A stretch of DNA of 64,000 nucleotides from Durusdinium trenchii (GCA_963970005.1 CAXAMN010004158.1:307341-371340); one strand, 5' to 3'. Numbered from the stretch's first letter, positions 21,200 to 34,071 are shown. The notes: generated from the sequence alone by a model not told the origin. Translations and numbers: made by a program.

Positions 21200-24100
21200 G
21201 CGGATATATAGCCTAGGTAGGCAGCAAGTCAGACGTCGCTAGGTTCGCGTGATCGATTCGATCTAAGTCGGATCTAGGTACATCCGCATAGCGGGCTATG
21301 AGCGGGTTGGAATGGAATGGAATGGGGATGGGTCGTGACCCACCAAGGAGCCCACCCGACCAGTCCGGCGAAGCGAAGGGCAGCGAAGCGCAGAGCGACA
21401 CACCAACGACACGATCGGTAGATCAAAGTGTCAGGATCCTGGTGCTATGTGGTCACATGCATAAGTTCACTCGAGAAAAATGGATATAGAAGACATGGAT
21501 GACTATAAAGGGTTCAAAGTGGTTTAGAAAAATGGATGACTAAATCTGGTTCAAAGTGGATTGAAAACGTTCGAAATGCATTGTGTGAGCCGTCCGCCGT
21601 CGTCCGGTCAACCGCGTCCGCGGAGGCCGTGGGGGTAGAGGTCTCGGAGCTGCGCTTCGCGCGCGCGGTGCTGCAGCAACGGAAGGAGCTGCGGAGAACC
21701 AAGGCCTCGGAGGCCGCAAGGGGCGGCTGCTAGGGCTGGGAGGATGTGAGGGGGATGGTGGAGCTAGGACAGGTTTTATTGGAAAGAAACGATGAGGAGA
21801 GAGAGAGAGAGGGGTTTACCTAAAGTACAGGAAATTTGAAGGTTTGTCAAAAACATATACCTATGAAGTGCTGACCGACGCTTGGATTTGATCTAGGGCC
21901 TAGGGTCACTCAGTGAATTTACCACCAAAACAAGCAAGCTTGCGAGAAGAAATGAGATTTATATATAGAATACATAATATATGAGAACAAAAGGGGCCAA
22001 TTAACAACGGACCTTACAAAGGCAGACCCGACATGAGCAGTTCTTTATGACAAGACCGGTCTATCGGTCTCCATGACGGTCGGTGATCACCACAGCCGCA
22101 CGCTGATCAGGTGGATCGGGTGTCACCGTTGCTTCGGTGAAGCCACACGCGCTTGCGCATCCGTTCTTTGGAAAGAGTGAAAGGTATAGAGACAGGTATA
22201 GACAGGCAGATGTGCCGGGGTGAAGTGGAGGCATCGAGTTAAGACGGGTGGTGTGTCGGTTTTCATGGGTTGAGGGTGTCGTGACCTCCGATTCTTGGAA
22301 CAAAACGTTGTTCTTTGCTGCCCAATCGCACTCCGGTGTATCAAGAGAAATGCTCAGATCTTGCCATTTGTGTATATTTCTTGTTGAGATGTTCCCCACT
22401 TAACGGCTTCTAGCAGCTAAGCACTGCATGCTGGCTTTGCAGCTTGGCATCAAGATGACCAACACGGCGTTTTTGGGATTGCGTTTGTTTTAGAGTGTAG
22501 GGGAATCATGTTTGATCAGGTCTGTGCCTGCCTGGTAGTGGCATTTCACAAAATCTCCAGCTGTCCTTGCTGATTAGCTTCATAGGATGCACTCACCCAC
22601 ATCGTCCGAAGATGCAAATCGCGCGTTGCACGCGGTGAGGCATTACAACGCGTGGTTGCTTCGGGCTTGGGATCCTGCAGCAGCGAATGGGCAGCGGCGG
22701 TTCAGGGGTAGGACGCAAGGAAATCTCTGAAAACCTGAAAGGTGTGACTCAGCAGTCTTGTTCTAGTTGAAACACTGAATCGACCAAATCTCAACAACTT
22801 GGATCTCTGCCTGATGAAACAGATATCATCAAATACATTCAAACCAGCTACTTCCTTTCGGGGTCACCAATGGATATCTCCACACTACTTACAGGTCTCC
22901 AGACAGGGCACCCCGACAGTTACCACTATACTAGGTCTATGGGTTTAGTCTTTGGAACCACTGGTTACCAGCGACATCGTGGTAACTGGATGCCCTGGGA
23001 TTACTGGCATTGTTTTTTCATGAAATCCCCGGAAGAGATCGATGTTCTCCACCTTGTCTTGCTATTCTCAGGCCATTTGGCCGTCCGCCAAGGCTCAGCG
23101 ACCACCGCGGTGAAGTTGACCACAGCACTGGCGATGGCCAAAGTGGCCGGGGTGTGTTGGGCACACTCAGAACCTCAGGTCGTGGGTCGGGCGCGGGAGG
23201 TTTGAAGAATTCGGAGCGGCTCGGCAGGTGTGCGAGGATGGGGCGAAGAGTGAAATGGTATCTCGAAGATATGTACCCCAGAAGTTCTTGGTTTGGAACA
23301 TTGTGGGGGGGTTCCAGGCCAAACATGTGTTTGTTCATCAAACGCATTGATATGTTTTTAAATATGTCAGGGCCTCTCGTCTGTGTCATCATGGGTTGCT
23401 TTTCTCGAGATTAAACTCCTTGTTTAAATTATAGTAGAGTTTTTCTTGGCAATTCCATGTTTAGAAGGTTGGGAGGCCCTCATTTTTCTCACCATTGTTC
23501 TCACAATAAAGGGGAGATGCCAAGTGCCGCTCGCCAGGAATACTGACTCGCCAATAGATCTAGTTAAATCTAGTGATCTTGGGGGTTGATTCTGTGCATC
23601 CCGGGTTTCAACATGTTTGAATCAAATTGCTGTAAAATGGATAGGACAAAAAGGGGAAACACACTACTGCAAGAGTTGTATATAAGCGGACGCACTGACG
23701 CACTCTGCGAGTTGAACGAGTTGAAACCACGATTGCAGACAGTATGGATGCATGTTCAGGCAAGTTACACGGCTTTCGCAGCCTTCAACAATCCTTGCAT
23801 TCCATTGCTCCATGGCATGAAATTGAAACGACACTTTGTTGGGCAAGTCAATCTCAATGCATGAAGAGTTGGGGGCATTCCACTTCAAGGCTTGCAACGC
23901 TCATGCCTGCAGCAATGTCATGTAAAACACGTAAAGAGCCACACATGAACAAACCTCGAAGACACCAATGACAACAAGCTTCTGGGGATTTTGTTGCTTG
24001 ACAATCGCACGGTGGTGTTAGCAATCTTGGTGCCAGCATGTGCCAGCGTCCTGTGGGATCATGAATGCTTTTGGTGTGCAAATCTTGTTGAGCCTGTGCA

Positions 24101-24230
24101 ATCGCCTAGTTGTTCAGGTCTGCAACTGCCTGGCGCTCATGAAAGGTCTGGTTCTCTACCCACTGCCCCGTTGCCCATGTGGTTGAAAATGACTGAACCT
24201 GCTCCTTCGCTGATACGTACACTTCTCTCT
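21200..24230. other. No recognisable gene
   Basis: Frames at 22870-23205 and 23586-23864 (plus) have balanced composition but no recognisable domain and competing frames. A short GAGAGA tract lies near 21793-21812. I see no RNA gene or mobile element. Confidence 0.35.
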
Positions 24231-24232
24231 CT

Positions 24233-24358
24233 CCATCCATCCATCCATCCATCCATCCATCCATCCATCCATCCATCNNNNNNNNNNCTCTCTCTCCCTC
24301 CTCTCTCTCCCTCTCCCTCTCCCTCTCTCGCTCTCTCCCTCTCTCTCTCGCTCTCTCG
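24233..24358. repeat. CCAT and CT microsatellites flanking an assembly gap
   Basis: A (CCAT)n tract of about 11 units (24233-24277) meets ten N bases at 24278-24287 and then a CTCTCC-rich tract to about 24358. The gap is almost certainly a failed assembly of the microsatellite. Array length and the true junction are therefore unknown, and frames through the Ns should be ignored. Confidence 0.92.
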
Positions 24359-24359
24359 A

Positions 24360-27300
24360 GTAGGCCATAATCACATGCGTGTAAAGTGTGAGGGGCTGCG
24401 GTTCCCACCCTGCTTTGACCTGGAATTGATTGTCCAAGAAATGTCCGCTGACACTCCATGAACAGAGGCGACAAGGTTGTAGTTGGCACTCACCGCTAGA
24501 TGAAATGATCGACCATGCGACTCATCCACTTCAAGTTGGTTGGCTCATGCGATGAGACTCAGCAATGAATGTGTGTGTGCGATGTTTCTATGAGATCTTG
24601 AAGAACTCGTGGCCGTTTGTCATGGGTTTGGTCAGTGGCTAAAACATGATTGGAGCCACCTCGAGCTAGCTAGCTTATCGCTTTAGGGCTCTCCGCCATG
24701 GACACTGGCAGCTGTCTTTGATGCGTCATAGACAGCTTCATACGGTGAGCAGCTGTCGTCCACGTATGAGCATCCTTTTTGGAAAAGGTTGAACATTGAT
24801 TGTTTAACCTCGTTTTAAACAGTTGACATGCTGAACTTGGTTGAGCATGAGCTGTTGAACATGGGTGGGCATGGTGGAACATGGGTGGACTTGCGTGAAG
24901 ATGTTTGCACTCCCCGACGGTCTTTACACAAAGTACAGTTTATGTTACAACATCCTTGAACCAACACGGTGTGTAAACCTTCACATGGCACGGACAGAAT
25001 TCCTTGTTGGCCACTGTTTATTACTTTGTGTTTCTCACTCAGCAATGGTACGACTTCGCCTGCAGGAACTCTAGCTTTGATGATGCATGCTGTTGTGCGC
25101 AGATGAAAGCCAACACCTCCTGAACTCCATGATGCGGAATTTCAGACTTCAATTGCATCAGCGCCAGATGCATTATCATCAGGTCGCTGCAAAGCTCACA
25201 TCGCAACGCAACCAAGGCTTCAAGACACAGAAAACAAAATTACAATAGTTCTAGTTCTTCTCATCTATTAGTCCTAGACAGTCCAATCCAACTTCCGGCT
25301 GCACCGCCCTATCGTCCTCTCGTCTTCAACTTCCGACCGGATGAAGCAGTAGATGAAGCGAGGCTTGACCGTTTCGCAGTCTTCCAAGCCTCGCACTGCC
25401 CGGCGTGTCAAAGATGTCAGATGAACATAATATGATGAAGAGAACAATGAGATGAGATCAATTCAGCAGTGTCCTTCTGTTTCAAGGTAGCAATGGATGT
25501 ACAGAACACTTTGAATGAAGTCAGCCCAAATTCAAGCCAGTTGTTCCCAGACAAACGTTCCGGTTTGCAAGAACATCCAGCTTTCCAGCGCGAGAACATC
25601 CCTGAACGCAAGTGTCAGCCCAAGTTCAAGTTTCAAGTCAATGGCACCAAGGACACTTGCGTGACAGGGAAGGCCAGCTCTAAGGCTTTCGGCTTCTCCT
25701 GGAGAAGCCTTGAAAGTCAACATGTTTGTGCGAGGCCAGCGCCATGTGCACCATGTGTAGCGCTGCCGGGACGGGCGTCGCGTGAAGGCGTGAAGGCACA
25801 ACTGTCCCTTCGACGCAAACTCTTGGCTCAGTATTGACACAGGCCTCACAGATGCCTCTATGAGGCTCAGATACGTGTACATGTATGTCACCATCTATCT
25901 CACGGCGGGCGCCGAGACGTTGCTGGTGTGAGACAGACGGACGCTCCGTCAAAAACGGCAGACGATGAGGTAGGGGGCGAGGTGGTGACTGAAAGGATTG
26001 GCCACGTCGTTAGAGCAAACGTGTCGTTGGCCATCGGAAACTGCTCTGCTGAGTTGCCGACAGCCCGCTGAGTTACCGTCGGTCCTCGGTTCGGCGCGTT
26101 TTTTAAGGCGCAAGAGACCTGAACGCTGCCGAAGAGCTGTTGAAGACGATACGCGCGGGGACCCAATCACTATATGCGCGTATGTATATACTGACACCAC
26201 GTACCTAGGTGCACACGAGACATAAGCGTGTAGCTGGCAAGTAAGTATACATAGTTTTGTTTCACATCTTGTTGTAACTGACATCATCTTTCCCCACAGG
26301 CGAATGTATAATGAGGTTACAATTCAAAGATGAAGGATCACAGGGTTTTATAGACATTTAAATTTTAAGACATTTACACTTGAACATCAACGATGTTGAT
26401 GGGCGTCATTTGTTCATGCATACGATTCAACGCCTGCGCTGATCTTGCATTCTGACGTTCTTCTTCGCCAAACCAAAGCCCCGCCTGCAAATGGCGGGTA
26501 AAAACCTCCCCCACCAAACCTATAGTGGTTGACATCCCAATACCTCTGTTCATGTTCGTTGGTCACCCAGACCGACACAGCCCAATACCCTCTCCCCGCC
26601 CCACCAACCGAGCACTACCGAGCCGCCGAACCGCAGTTCACGGCGGAAGAGCGTGCGTAGGCGAAGCGGATCTCCGACACCCGCGCAAGAGCGCCCTAGC
26701 GGCTCGGTGACACCGACGAGAGTGCCGAGCGCGTGGGACGGTGCCGGTGTTTGGGGTGGTCCTTGGAGGCACGTTGTAGTATTTGTGCGTAAATTGAACT
26801 GGAGGGGGTGGATGTGACATATCCAATTTTGAGTGCTGGAATGTGATGTTTGACCGTTTCTTAGCTGGGAGCAGACGAAGCAAAGACAGGAGTGACATGT
26901 TCCTCTGATGATGTTTTGATTGAGCTTGGATTGGGGGGAAGGACTTGAAGAAAGGGGTCTTGGATCAAGCATCGCAAAGAGAAGCGGTCATAACCCTTAA
27001 GGATCGATCCCAAGCGAGGGCAGCTGCAGGTGCAAGTGGTGTTTGTGGTGTTTGCAGGTTTACCTCACTGGAGTTTCAGCGACATGATACCATGCAAGAT
27101 CATCTATCAAGTGAATTGTTTAACTTCCAATGTCACACTGGTACGCATCATCCATGCTGTTGTTTCGAGGATTGTTTCAAAGACTCAATGTTTTTTGTTT
27201 TTTTAGGGTTTTCATGGTAGCACAGGTCAAGCGAACCCTTGATTCCAATATAGAATAATATTATATCACCCTCGCTTTCGATGCCCGTGTCTTGTGAATT

Positions 27301-28950
27301 GGTCAATTTGTAAGAGACTGTGATATCCGGCTGTCAAAACAAGACACACCTAAATGAAAAGGTCTTGATGTTTTTGTTGAAGGAACGCGCCACAGTACCA
27401 TCACCTGTTTAATTTTTCCAAAACGCACCGGATCCAATGATCTCCGGACGATCCTACCACTGGTTCCACTCTTCCTCCGAAGCATCCACCACCGACGATC
27501 CCAGGCGTGTGCGCATTCCCGGCCCAAAGAAGGCTCTGCGGGACCGGCGTGGAGGGGACCCCGCGCCGTTCAGCCGAACCGAACGAGAGTTTTCTGGAAC
27601 CGAACCCCCCCCGAATGAACTGGGTGTGAAGTTGCATCGGCCATGTTCCTGCAAGAGAACCTGACCCCGATACTTCTTCGATGCAGAGGTTGATGCCCTT
27701 TCTTCACCATATTAATATCTCACCAATCCACATTCCTCATTTGGTCCGATGACCAATTCAATTTGTCCTCCTTGAATGCTTGGTCGACTTGATGAAGAGA
27801 TGGGCGTCGACTCTCAGCACGACCGAATGGATCTCCGACGGATGATAGGGCGTCTGGGAGAGCATGCTGGTATGGCGTCCTGGGCGTCCACTGTTACATG
27901 GCATAGGCCTTTACTTAACAAGTTACTCGTACCCCACACAGCTGCTACAGCAAAAGCACCTACCCCAGGATCCTGGATCCGAATTGTCCTCCAGTCACTG
28001 AGTCACTCATGGAAAGACTGAAAGACTGGGTCCCCCAAGTTCCTATTTGCGATCGCAGGATGGAAAAGTATCCCAAGCTCTGTGGAATGAGACCACAACT
28101 TGACCGACACTTCCCTCTATACCTGTCATGCAGAGCTAAGCACTAAGTGTCATGCCATGTCCATGTGTAACTCACCGCAACATGACCGTCCTTTGCTTCG
28201 CCTCCTGGCGCGCAGCGCGCACAAAGCAACCACCAAGGCAAATGCTTACGCTTCGCACCGGAGGCGGGGCGGCGAAGCGCTAGACGGTCATGGTGACGAT
28301 CAAATGGCAGCGGTCAAATGCGACGATCATGTTGAAACCATGCGAATCTGGAAAAGTCCAACACAAAACCTCGGGGGTCACGTCGATCAACCTTTGATCG
28401 ATCGAACACGTAATTTAGACTGACGAATTGGACGGTATAGACGGCATGTCCACGACGAGGGCAAAGCGCTGGACGCTTTTCTCCATGCTTTAGAAACATC
28501 ATGATGGTCTCAAAGAATTCAAAGATAGTCAATGAACTTGGATGCACCCTCAAGCTGAATGCATCGGTGCAGTCCGTGCATGAAGCTAGATGTATCTTTC
28601 CTTCCTCACATGGTTCTATGGGTGTGTGGACATGGTTCTTTGATGTTCTTTGTACTGTTTCCCTTTCCCACCTCTCTCAGGGAGCCAGGACGCCTGGGTG
28701 GTAAGTCTTATTTGAGCTACCTGGGACCCAACGGCCCAGTACCTGGAGTACGAACTGAGGGTCAGGAAGCTTCGGGTGCTCGATCGAGCACCCTTCGAGG
28801 TGACCAGTGCCGGGGGCGGGGGGGGAGGTTCATTATGTGCGGGGGACAGGCGTCCCTACAACAACGGGTGTAGCCCAGCTTCACCATGGTTCACCTACAG
28901 AAACAGCCAGTCGGCAAAAGAGCAAATCGATGCAAATCACGATGTTTTGA
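24360..28950. other. No recognisable gene
   Basis: Frames of 60-140 codons overlap on both strands throughout, without a domain. The frame at 25469-25837 (plus) has mixed composition and is the least random-looking, but I cannot assign it. No repeat family member was recognised in this stretch. Confidence 0.35.
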
Positions 28951-28992
28951 GATGGATGGATGGATGGATGGATGGATGGATGGATGGATGGA
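28951..28992. repeat. (GGAT)n microsatellite
   Basis: About ten copies of GATG/GGAT lie in tandem. It is the same motif class, on the opposite strand, as the CCAT tract at 24233. Confidence 0.95.
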
Positions 28993-29309
28993 AAGGCCTG
29001 CAACTGAAGCATCCACTGGGCCCTGGTGAGCCGACTCGCCGACCCACGGAGGTTCGGATCGACCTGTGGACCGCCCACTCTCGGCCGATGACCATCCGAT
29101 GCCAGGTAGAGACGGTCTTTTTCAGCGCATGACGGTCAATGACGTGCTGGTCTCAGTGGACGGAAGACTCCGTGAGAAGATGGTCATATATGACTATATA
29201 TGAATGAGCTATTTTGGACCACCCACCACCGAAATACCTGTGTTGTTTTTTCCTATCAAAATAGAGGTAACATGGGTTCCAGGTATGTATATAGATACCT
29301 AGGAGGGAA

Positions 29310-29738
29310 ATGAATGCTAGCAGGCATCCATTTGCAGTATCCTCCATTGCAAGGTATTTGCAAGATCCTGCGACCCAGATGTATCAACATGTTGCAGTTG
29401 ACTTGTTGTTGATGTTGTTGTTCTGGTTCTTACTCTTGTTACAAATGAAGCGAGGCACCCCGTTTTTCCAGGCATATGTGGAAAGGACCACCCACTTCGG
29501 GACACGTGACAAGCAACCAGTAGAAGCTAGGTGCAACATATATGGTGCAACTGTCCCCTGGTGGCAATTGTTGTTTTGTCCTGTCATTGTTGCAATTTGT
29601 TGCAATTGGAGGCTTACCAAGTATCTCAAGGCTGATGTGTCAGTCCACTTCTTCTCGTCTCTGTTGGCAGGACATCGTCTCCACACCCCAGAGGGTGAAT
29701 CAATGTGGCATTCTTGTTCCAAAACTCTGGGCTGTTGA
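29310..29738 (+). CDS. Unassigned ORF with a hydrophobic segment (142 codons)
   Basis: This ATG-initiated frame has a strongly hydrophobic stretch at about residues 30-44 (VDLLLMLLFWFLLLL) and a second moderately hydrophobic stretch near residues 86-98, so a membrane protein is conceivable. Part of the hydrophobicity comes from a TTGTTGTTG-type run in the DNA, which weakens the case. No family is recognised. Confidence 0.18.
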   Translation: MNASRHPFAVSSIARYLQDPATQMYQHVAVDLLLMLLFWFLLLLQMKRGTPFFQAYVERTTHFGTRDKQPVEARCNIYGATVPWWQLLFCPVIVAICCNWRLTKYLKADVSVHFFSSLLAGHRLHTPEGESMWHSCSKTLGC

Positions 29739-30071
29739 AGACTGTCCTTTTTCGCTGCCGTCTGGGCTTCGTCTCGCACCGGGCTTCGTCTGGATTTTGG
29801 ACTAGATCAGGGGGGGGGGAAGGAGCGAAGCCTAGGAAGCCACCGGCGGTGCAAACAACCGGTTCATATCAAGTAAACTACCCCCAAGCAAACTAACATG
29901 GAACCTGAGAATTGACCGGTGGAATGTTCCTCTACAACCCAGTGGTTTTGGGGTTCCATGTGGTCCTCTGCAAGGGAGTATTTAAAAACAACTATTTAAA
30001 CCAGAACCACTCCAGACCCAGAAAACTTTGAGCTCCTGTTTCCTTTGTAATTTTGTTTTTCAGCTGGTTGC

Positions 30072-30314
30072 ATGTCGGCGAGTGACAACAACAGATCAGA
30101 TGCAGGAAATGGTCGTTCTGGGAAGCTTTGTTTTAACAAACATGACTCAAAGTCGCCAAAATCGCTACCAACGCAGGATCTCTCCTGCAAAAACACCATG
30201 GCCCCCGTTCCTGAAGAAATGGCCGATCTCTCCTGTTCCCCAAAAGCACTGCTTCCAGCCCTTGAGGTTCAGCTCGAGGCATCTGACAAATCGAGTGCCG
30301 CGAGAACTCGTTGA
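30072..30314 (+). CDS. Unassigned hydrophilic ORF (80 codons)
   Basis: It begins ATG TCG GCG with a hydrophilic N-terminus (MSASDNNRSDAGNGRSGK) and contains acidic and Ser/Lys-rich segments. It could be the first exon of a gene. Open frames overlap it on both strands (30028-30447 plus, 30133-30402 minus), so the assignment is weak. No domain is recognised. Confidence 0.2.
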   Translation: MSASDNNRSDAGNGRSGKLCFNKHDSKSPKSLPTQDLSCKNTMAPVPEEMADLSCSPKALLPALEVQLEASDKSSAARTR

Positions 30315-30853
30315 GAACAGTTTCCCAAAGAGGTACGGCAACCGTCAGGGGTTCTGTCTCCGATTCAAGATCAGAGGTTGTAACTTGGGGTTCTTGTTGC
30401 ACTTCCTAAGCCATTGGTCAAGCCAGTCACCTACTTGCAACGCATAAGTAAGGGTTTCTGTGATGTGTTTTGCTGTTCCGCCCCAAGTTTGGAAGGATCT
30501 CGAGGCCAAAATGGTGTGTCCAAGTCATCCGCCTGCATAGCTAGGCGTTTTTCCCCACCGCTGCTTCCAAAGTTCAGAACAGCCCGTCGATTTGGATGCT
30601 TCGTGATCCGGAACTTGGAGGTTTTTGGTATGAAATATATCCCAGACACTCCATGTCTGTCATATATGCCGCCCCAGACAGACCCCTCTGGCACCACCCC
30701 AACTGATCGGCATATATGGTAGTATGGGTCGTGTTTGGGTATTGTTGATTACAAATCCAACTATATACCGTGTACGAGGATGATTCGACCTGTACATGGA
30801 GAACAAAACTGTTCGCACCTCAGAACTCGGTCGTATAATCAATTGCCAGTTTA

Positions 30854-30964
30854 CCAGGACCTTCAGGACGTGACCTGTTTGGAGTCTGTATACATGACCT
30901 CTTTAGGGACGATTCGTGACCTCATTCTAGGATCTCAAGTTCGGTCACGTACTGAAGGTCCTGG
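30854..30964 (-). mobile_element. MITE-like element, copy 2, with TA flanks
   Basis: It begins CCAGGACCTTCA and ends TGAAGGTCCTGG. Reverse-complemented, it aligns with the element at 5675-5777 along its whole length with small indels and substitutions. The bases immediately outside both ends are TA (TTTA before, TATA after), consistent with a TA target duplication as in Tc1/mariner-type insertions. It has no coding capacity, so it would be non-autonomous. Confidence 0.65.
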
Positions 30965-30969
30965 TATAC

Positions 30970-31897
30970 GATGTTTTTCCAGGTCATGTCCCATGTTCCA
31001 CTTTGGAGGGTCCAGTGAGTCCAAGATGCTTGGAGGGTCTAGTGCCATGAAAGGACTGTTACGTCGTCGTCGTCGTTTCTCCAGATCACTTCCAGCCTAT
31101 TGAAAAGATTGAGCTTCGACCATCTAAAGGCTTCGTACAGTTTGCATAAACCATCATAAACCCTATGTCAGTCTTGGACCCTATGCGTTGTATATATCCC
31201 CCTTTTGCAGTACACATCCCATCTTCAGCTAACCGGCTTCTCTTGAAGAGACTGATATGTCATCCTTTCGGGAAACCGAGTGGCTAACTTGCAGAGGCTG
31301 CTCAAAGAGTCTCCACTGGTTCCGCGGTCAAACATCTGTCGTCGGTCCGTCACGGCACTGATCGGATGACCGACAATGACGATGTCAAGCAGCTAAATAT
31401 CAAGTTTCTAAGATGGGTTTTGTACTAGAAAACTCAACTTGAATCAGACAGTCACTGTGGTTGTGTCTTCCCACTTTGCTCAGGACCTGCTAGCATGGGA
31501 TTTGGGTGCATGACTTTCAAGGCGATAGCCACATAAACATCTTCCAGCCGTCTAAGTAGCTTCCTTGTCCTGGAACCAATGGAAGTTGCGATTTCGACGT
31601 GCTCGTCCCGCTGGGTGGTGTGCATGTAATTCAGACTCGCCTGCGTGATGACACCGGAGGAGGCCTCGGGACCCGAAAAATGGAGTCAATTTCTTCATTG
31701 CAAAGATCACACCGGAGTCTGATCATCTTCCTGCAACAGCTCTCGACAGGACCCATCGACACGACCACTTGGACTGGGACTGTGGGACCTGGCAGTTCAG
31801 GATATTTCAGGTGTCCATGGGGCGGCAGGTCTTTGGGGTTTTGGTTCTAGTTTGTTCTCTCGCATGGGGTGAACTCCCTCTTCGGACAATATCTTAA
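30970..31897. other. No recognisable gene
   Basis: Only short frames are seen. A GTCGTCGTCGTC run occurs near 31060. No feature could be supported. Confidence 0.4.
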
Positions 31898-32206
31898 CAC
31901 ATACCCCATTGGGGAATATCTAAATTTAGAAAGAATAGGTTCTTCGAGCAACTCCAAGGTGTCCATACTCGATACAGGAATTCCAGAAACATGTGTAATC
32001 CAGCCATATATAAATACATAATTGATTTTATGGATGGCATGCGAGGTTTTTCTCCGAAACCCGTCACTGCCTCCCAGCTAGACAGGTTGGAAAAGCACCT
32101 GTTTGAAAAGGAAACTGTTTTCACAAAGGCTGTGTCTCTTTCTGTGTTATTGAGTCAGAGTATAATCAATGAGCTTTCTCTCGCGTGCTCGTCCCGGTTG
32201 TCCTGA
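31898..32206 (+). CDS. Protein-like open frame, unknown function (about 102 codons)
   Basis: The frame opens after a TAA at 31895-31897 and ends with TGA at 32204-32206; an internal ATG lies at 31991. The translation reads like a real globular protein: basic/aromatic at the front (KFRKNRFFEQLQGVHTRYRN), then MCNPAIYKYIIDFMDGMRGF, then an amphipathic helix-like run (ASQLDRLEKHLFEKETVF). The end is rich in Leu/Ser. No competing frame is as plausible. I do not recognise the family. It may be the last exon of a gene or a fragment. Confidence 0.4.
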   Translation, partial: HIPHWGISKFRKNRFFEQLQGVHTRYRNSRNMCNPAIYKYIIDFMDGMRGFSPKPVTASQLDRLEKHLFEKETVFTKAVSLSVLLSQSIINELSLACSSRLS

Positions 32207-32348
32207 CTATTGTTTCCTCTTTGAAGAGTAATTGGTGGTGTACATGTATACACTAAGTTCCTTCAACGTCAAGGCTATATATTGAATTTCAGCTGCGTCG
32301 TCTGCGCTTTGCGACTTGGCCCGTCGTAAAGGCACCTGACCCAGTGTG

Positions 32349-32745
32349 CTAAACTGAGTCTGGAATGGTCAAGTTCGCCAAACAACCCTCAAAGGCCCAT
32401 TCCCCGACGTGGGTCACTGAGTCAGGGATGGCAACGTTTCCTAAAGAGGTGCAATTCCGAAAGGCAGCATTCCCAATGTAAGTCACAGAGTTCGGGATGG
32501 TCAAGCTTTCCAAAGAGCTGCAACCACGAAAGGCACAAGCCCCAACGTAGGTCACTGAGTCCGGGATGGTCAAGTTCACTAAAGTGCTGCAACCATCAAA
32601 GGCCAAACGCCCAATCTGGGTCACAGAGTCTGGGATGGTCAAGTTTGCTAAAGAGCTGCAACCGTAAAAGGCATGATTCCTAATGTGGGTCACAGGATTC
32701 TCAGCGAGCACGTACTGAAGACTGACCTGCAGTATATATAGTGGA
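32349..32745 (-). pseudogene. BspA-type leucine-rich repeat fragment
   Basis: On the minus strand about five tandem units of 23 residues carry the BspA/LRR_5 pattern: LTIPDSVT.IG..AF.GCSSL. The upstream end follows a CTGCAG that could be a splice acceptor (about 32731), giving LQYVLAENPVTHI before the first repeat. Such repeats form surface or binding scaffolds in many protists. The last unit has lost two residues (GCLANL instead of GCSSLANL), and the frame ends at a TAG inside the next TIPDSV, where a one-base deletion would restore reading. This is therefore a short exon or, more likely, a decayed fragment of a larger LRR gene. The 69-bp DNA periodicity is evident. Confidence 0.7.
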
Positions 32746-32749
32746 CCTG

Positions 32750-34071
32750 CTGTCTAGCAGGCGAACACAGTTGATAACTGATTGTGTTTGACATGGAGAC
32801 ACTGGTTTGTCCCATGAAGAATTGAAGTTGTTTGATGCCGGCCACTAGACTAGTCCGAGTCCCTTTGGTCAGGGGCCATTCTGTTTCCCATCATGAACAG
32901 AACCAAGGGGCCCCCCAAGGGGTGCTTGAGATTTCATGCGACTCGTCGAAAGGACACATTGCTGCTTCTTTTTGATCCCATGGTAGTGACCCCTTTTAAC
33001 AGAATTGGATCTGGATGAATATATCGCTTTTTGATTTGGCCACTTGATACTGATGATATTGCGCTTTTGAGGCTCCCTCGGTGTTCATGTGAACACGCAG
33101 CTTAGATTTCCAGCTTGAGCCGAATTGCGATGTAACGATCGCCGTACAGATCGTGAACGCGACTGTTCACGTCGACCTGCCCTGCCGTCCGTGTTAATGA
33201 CACATGTGACACATGTGCTTTAAGTGGTTTGGCAGGAGGTAGATGCGGATGTGGGGGAACAAAACACACATGCAAAAGAGACATCAACCATCCTTTTTGC
33301 GTTAGGTCAAACACTGCCAGGAAGTCCGTTCTATTCAGGATAAGAGATGATAAGAACTATACAGCTGCGAGGAGCCCATGATTTGCAGAGAGGCGAAGAG
33401 TGAACGTGAACGTGAGTGATCTACTTCATTTGATCCAGGTATATAGTCCTTGTTTCTTTCTTTGTCCACAGGTACAGAAGCCCTCCAAAGAGAACGAAGC
33501 AATGTGGAAGAACAACCAGTAAAATCATTTATATAACGACATTTAAAGACAAAGCAATGTGGAAAAACAACCTCAGGATTTATGGCTTTCATCGCTTGAA
33601 CCGTCAAACCCAGCGATCTGGGGACTGGGCCGATCGGACGCTGGACTGGGCAGGTCGCTGTGGGGCTCATTCCATTCCAGCTCTGACAGGGCTTATACAG
33701 AGGATGTGGAGAGGATTTGTACATACCCGTTGCAAGAGCACTGGCTCTAGACTAGCTTCAGCACTCGCTTGCTTTGATTGGTTCAGCTCCGCGTCGGTCG
33801 ACCGGCACGAAGAGGTTTGGGCGATCTTCTATAGGGGAACCTGTCCCAAACAGGCGTTCACATGAGACAGGTCCCTCGGATTTCTTCTTGGCCCCGAGGG
33901 GTCGGGTTTGGGGATGGTCTGGAGAAGCGTCGGGCGGTCGACGAGCGAGCGGGCTTTGGAGCCGCTCGGAGCGTCGAAACGGTTGGGATCTCATGTGTTG
34001 GTGGGTGTAGAGAAATTTGGCTCTGGGGTGTCTGCCTGTATACAGTGACATGCAGGTAAGATAGATCCACT
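32750..34071. other. No recognisable gene
   Basis: Frames of up to 129 codons overlap on both strands at 33.3-34.0 kb, with no domain. This stretch is the left flank of the LINE. I could not identify a target-site duplication. Confidence 0.35.

Noticed and set aside
24233-24358. Possible CRISPR-like or satellite array
   Set aside because: These are simple tetranucleotide and dinucleotide repeats next to an N gap, with no spacers.
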